Below are positions 22,351 through 23,932 of a stretch of DNA of 23,932 nucleotides, piece by piece. The number at the start of each line of letters is the position of its first letter. The first letter of the stretch is position 1. The position numbers and the translations under genes were made by a program. Source of the DNA: Candidatus Krumholzibacteriia bacterium (GTDB lineage: Bacteria; Krumholzibacteriota; Krumholzibacteriia; LZORAL124-64-63); the NCBI GenBank assembly GCA_030643455.1, contig DAOWLV010000002.1:1-23932 (forward strand), written 5' to 3'. The notes beneath the pieces were generated by a model. That model did no database searches. It was not told the origin of the DNA and saw only the letters and a list, made by a program, of their open reading frames with translations.

Positions 22351-23152
22351 CCTGCAGCATTTTCAGGTTGCGACGGGCCGCGGCGGCCCAGCTCGAGGTG
22401 CTGTCGAGTTCGAGATATCGTTCCCAGGCGGCAATGGCACGGTCGGTATGCTGCCCTTCCTGAAGGCTCCTGCCCAGACCGAAAGCCGCCCGCTTCAGCT
22501 GCGGATCCATTGCCAGGGCGGCCTGAAACTGCACGGCCGCCTCGTCAAACCGGGTGCTCTGGAACAGGGCGTTGCCCCGGGCGAACAGGAAATCGGTGTC
22601 GCTGGGCCGCCGGCTCGTCAGTTCCTCCAGCAGGACCAATGCCTGTTCGGTCTTGCCGCGCTTGAGCAGGACCAGCGCCAGGTTGTATTTGGCGGCCACA
22701 AGGTCGGGGGCCGTGTCCAGCGCCAGGCGGAACTGCTTTTCCGCCTCGGCCAGGCGTTCCTTGGTCAACAGATCGACACCCCTGTTGTATGGCACCAGGG
22801 CCGCGGACCTCTTTCGGGCCAGTTCCCATTCGTCATCGTTGAACCGGAGGCGCAGCAGGGAACCGGGAATGATCCGCACCGGATCGGAGATTCCGTTTTC
22901 TCTGGCGATGCGGTCGGAAATCCCGGGATCTCCATAATAGTTGTCGGCCACCTGGGCGAGGGTTTCCCCCTCGGCCACCGTGTGATCCAGGAAATGACTG
23001 CCGGACGGAACGGCAACTTCGCCTTCGACCGGTGGCGCCACTTTTTTGGCGCAACCCGCCATCAGGACCCCCAGCAGAAGAAGGCTCGCAAGCAGCGACA
23101 CCGGGAACGGAACGAAGACTCTCCACCGGTTCATGTCGCAAAACCTCATCAT
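22337..23152 (-). CDS. LysM and TPR lipoprotein
   Basis: The 271-residue protein has a signal ending L-M-A-G-C (Cys34). Residues 56-103 are a LysM domain (H-T-V-A-E-G-E-T-L-A-Q-V-A, P-G-S-L-L-R-L) that would bind peptidoglycan. About 115-265 are TPR units (A-K-Y-N-L-A-L-V-L-L-K-R-G-K, F-L-F-A-R-G-N-A-L-F). It therefore looks like an envelope scaffold between outer membrane and cell wall; partners are unknown. The ATG at 23152 overlaps the dus stop as ATGA and has GGTGAT, matching the 3' half of the full Shine-Dalgarno sequence, 6 nt upstream. An ATG at 23134 with GAGG at 9 nt is a reasonable alternative giving a shorter signal peptide. Confidence 0.9.
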   Translation of the reverse strand: MMRFCDMNRWRVFVPFPVSLLASLLLLGVLMAGCAKKVAPPVEGEVAVPSGSHFLDHTVAEGETLAQVADNYYGDPGISDRIARENGISDPVRIIPGSLLRLRFNDDEWELARKRSAALVPYNRGVDLLTKERLAEAEKQFRLALDTAPDLVAAKYNLALVLLKRGKTEQALVLLEELTSRRPSDTDFLFARGNALFQSTRFDEAAVQFQAALAMDPQLKRAAFGLGRSLQEGQHTDRAIAAWERYLELDSTSSWAAAARRNLKMLQDEGD

Positions 23153-23932
23153 GGCTGAATCACCCGGGGATCCCCCCGGTGGGCCGCATCTTCCAGGATG
23201 GTGATCATTTCATCGATCCTCTGCGTGGCATAGAGTTTTTTTCGCAATCCCGCCGCACCGGGATAACCCTTGAAGCACTTGGCGATGTGCTTGCGGACCA
23301 CCAGGCAGCCCTGGTCTTCCCCACGCATGGCCACCTCGCCCCGGATATGGGCGATGGTGACCTCGCACATCTCGGTGAAGGCGACCTCCGGTTCGGGCCG
23401 GCCTTCGTCCACGGCTTTCATCCTGGCGAAGATCCAGGGGTTGCCGATGGCGCCCCGGCCGATCATGACCGCGTGGCAACCCGTGTGCGCGACCATGCGT
23501 CGGTACGAATCCCCATCCACCACGTCCCCGTTGCCGACCACCGGTATGTCCAGCGTCTCGACCAGTCCGGCGATGTTGTCCCAATTGGCCTCACCGCGGT
23601 ATTTCTGCGCCCGCGTCCTGCCATGCATGGTGACCCAGGAAACGCCAAGCTCCTGCAGCAGCAGGCCGACTTCCCGGTAGTTGACCGAATCCTCGTCCCA
23701 GCCCGTGCGGATCTTTGCGGTCACAGGGACGGTACAATCCGCGATGGTGCGCCGGACGATCTCCCCCAACAGGGGCAGGTCGGCCAGCAGGGCGCTGCCC
23801 CCGCATTTTTTGACCACTTTTTTGGCGGGACAGCCGAAGTTGATGTCCAGGACATCCATGCGGCGCCCCGACAACAGGCGCGCGGCCGAGGCCATGTGCT
23901 CGGGGTCGGAGCCGAATATCTGGATGCCCACC
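23149..23932 (-). CDS. dusB: tRNA-dihydrouridine synthase, DusB-like (5' end beyond window)
   Basis: The frame is open to the right edge, so the N-terminus is missing; about 260 residues of a usual 320-350 are present. It is an FMN TIM-barrel that reduces specific uridines in tRNA. Q-I-F-G-S-D-P opens the visible part, then the signature D-I-N-F-G-C-P-A-K-K-V with the catalytic Cys. V-T-A-K-I-R-T-G-W, V-T-M-H-G-R-T-R-A-Q-K-Y, V-V-G-N-G-D-V and M-I-G-R-G-A-I-G-N-P-W-I-F follow, as does the C-terminal R-K-H-I-A-K-C. The motif set is closest to the DusB/NifR3 group. It overlaps the LysM lipoprotein start by 4 nt and probably leads this short operon. Confidence 0.95.
   Translation of the reverse strand, partial: VGIQIFGSDPEHMASAARLLSGRRMDVLDINFGCPAKKVVKKCGGSALLADLPLLGEIVRRTIADCTVPVTAKIRTGWDEDSVNYREVGLLLQELGVSWVTMHGRTRAQKYRGEANWDNIAGLVETLDIPVVGNGDVVDGDSYRRMVAHTGCHAVMIGRGAIGNPWIFARMKAVDEGRPEPEVAFTEMCEVTIAHIRGEVAMRGEDQGCLVVRKHIAKCFKGYPGAAGLRKKLYATQRIDEMITILEDAAHRGDPRVIQP

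Overview
The window is about 24 kb of GC-rich (roughly 60% or more) bacterial chromosome from a Gram-negative, didermal organism. It carries several type II lipoprotein signals, TPR envelope lipoproteins, SdrD_B-like and cohesin-like extracellular domains, and a class 1B (PyrD/PyrK) pyrimidine pathway. The lipoprotein beginning its mature part with C-A-K-Y-N-T-F-Y-N-A-K-K is of a kind I associate with FCB-group and neighbouring candidate phyla (Krumholzibacteriota, Eisenbacteria or Latescibacterota type). That placement is an inference. I see no phage, IS element, CRISPR array, rRNA or tRNA.

Region 1 (1-7955, all minus strand) holds a frameshifted chalcone isomerase-like secreted protein, a large extracellular lipoprotein with its own sigma-70 promoter and terminator, and an AT-rich intergenic region with a long inverted repeat. 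It continues with a TPR protein, a FabK/nitronate-monooxygenase-like flavoprotein, a membrane-bound ETF:quinone-type Fe-S oxidoreductase preceded by a palindromic operator candidate, and a secreted cohesin-like protein with a strong terminator.

Region 2 (8239-13416, plus strand) reads as one operon: a CoA-binding Rossmann protein, a GDP-6-deoxy-4-ketomannose reductase-like SDR, UDP-glucose 6-dehydrogenase, a DegT-family sugar aminotransferase, and a strongly degenerate hydroxymethylbilane synthase (HemC) homologue. The last has lost the cofactor-bearing cysteine and gained a long acidic tail. A porphyrin-enzyme relic tied to nucleotide-sugar genes is the most unusual item in the window.

Region 3 (13451-20343, minus strand) is the de novo pyrimidine cluster pyrR-pyrB-pyrC-[TPR lipoprotein]-pyrK-pyrD. 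A leader ahead of pyrR contains an intrinsic-terminator-like hairpin, so the operon is probably controlled by attenuation. Together the genes convert carbamoyl phosphate and aspartate to orotate.

Region 4 (20627-23932) has a small secreted CxxCH protein on the plus strand, then a minus-strand run of dus (cut by the window edge), a LysM-TPR lipoprotein and a fused two-domain ECF-type ATPase, with overlapping reading frames.

The cohesin-like protein (7362-7955) and the CxxCH protein (20627-20998) are unrelated in sequence but end in nearly the same residues, [FW]-G-x-[IL]-K-A-L-F-R-stop. This is a candidate C-terminal sorting or anchoring signal.
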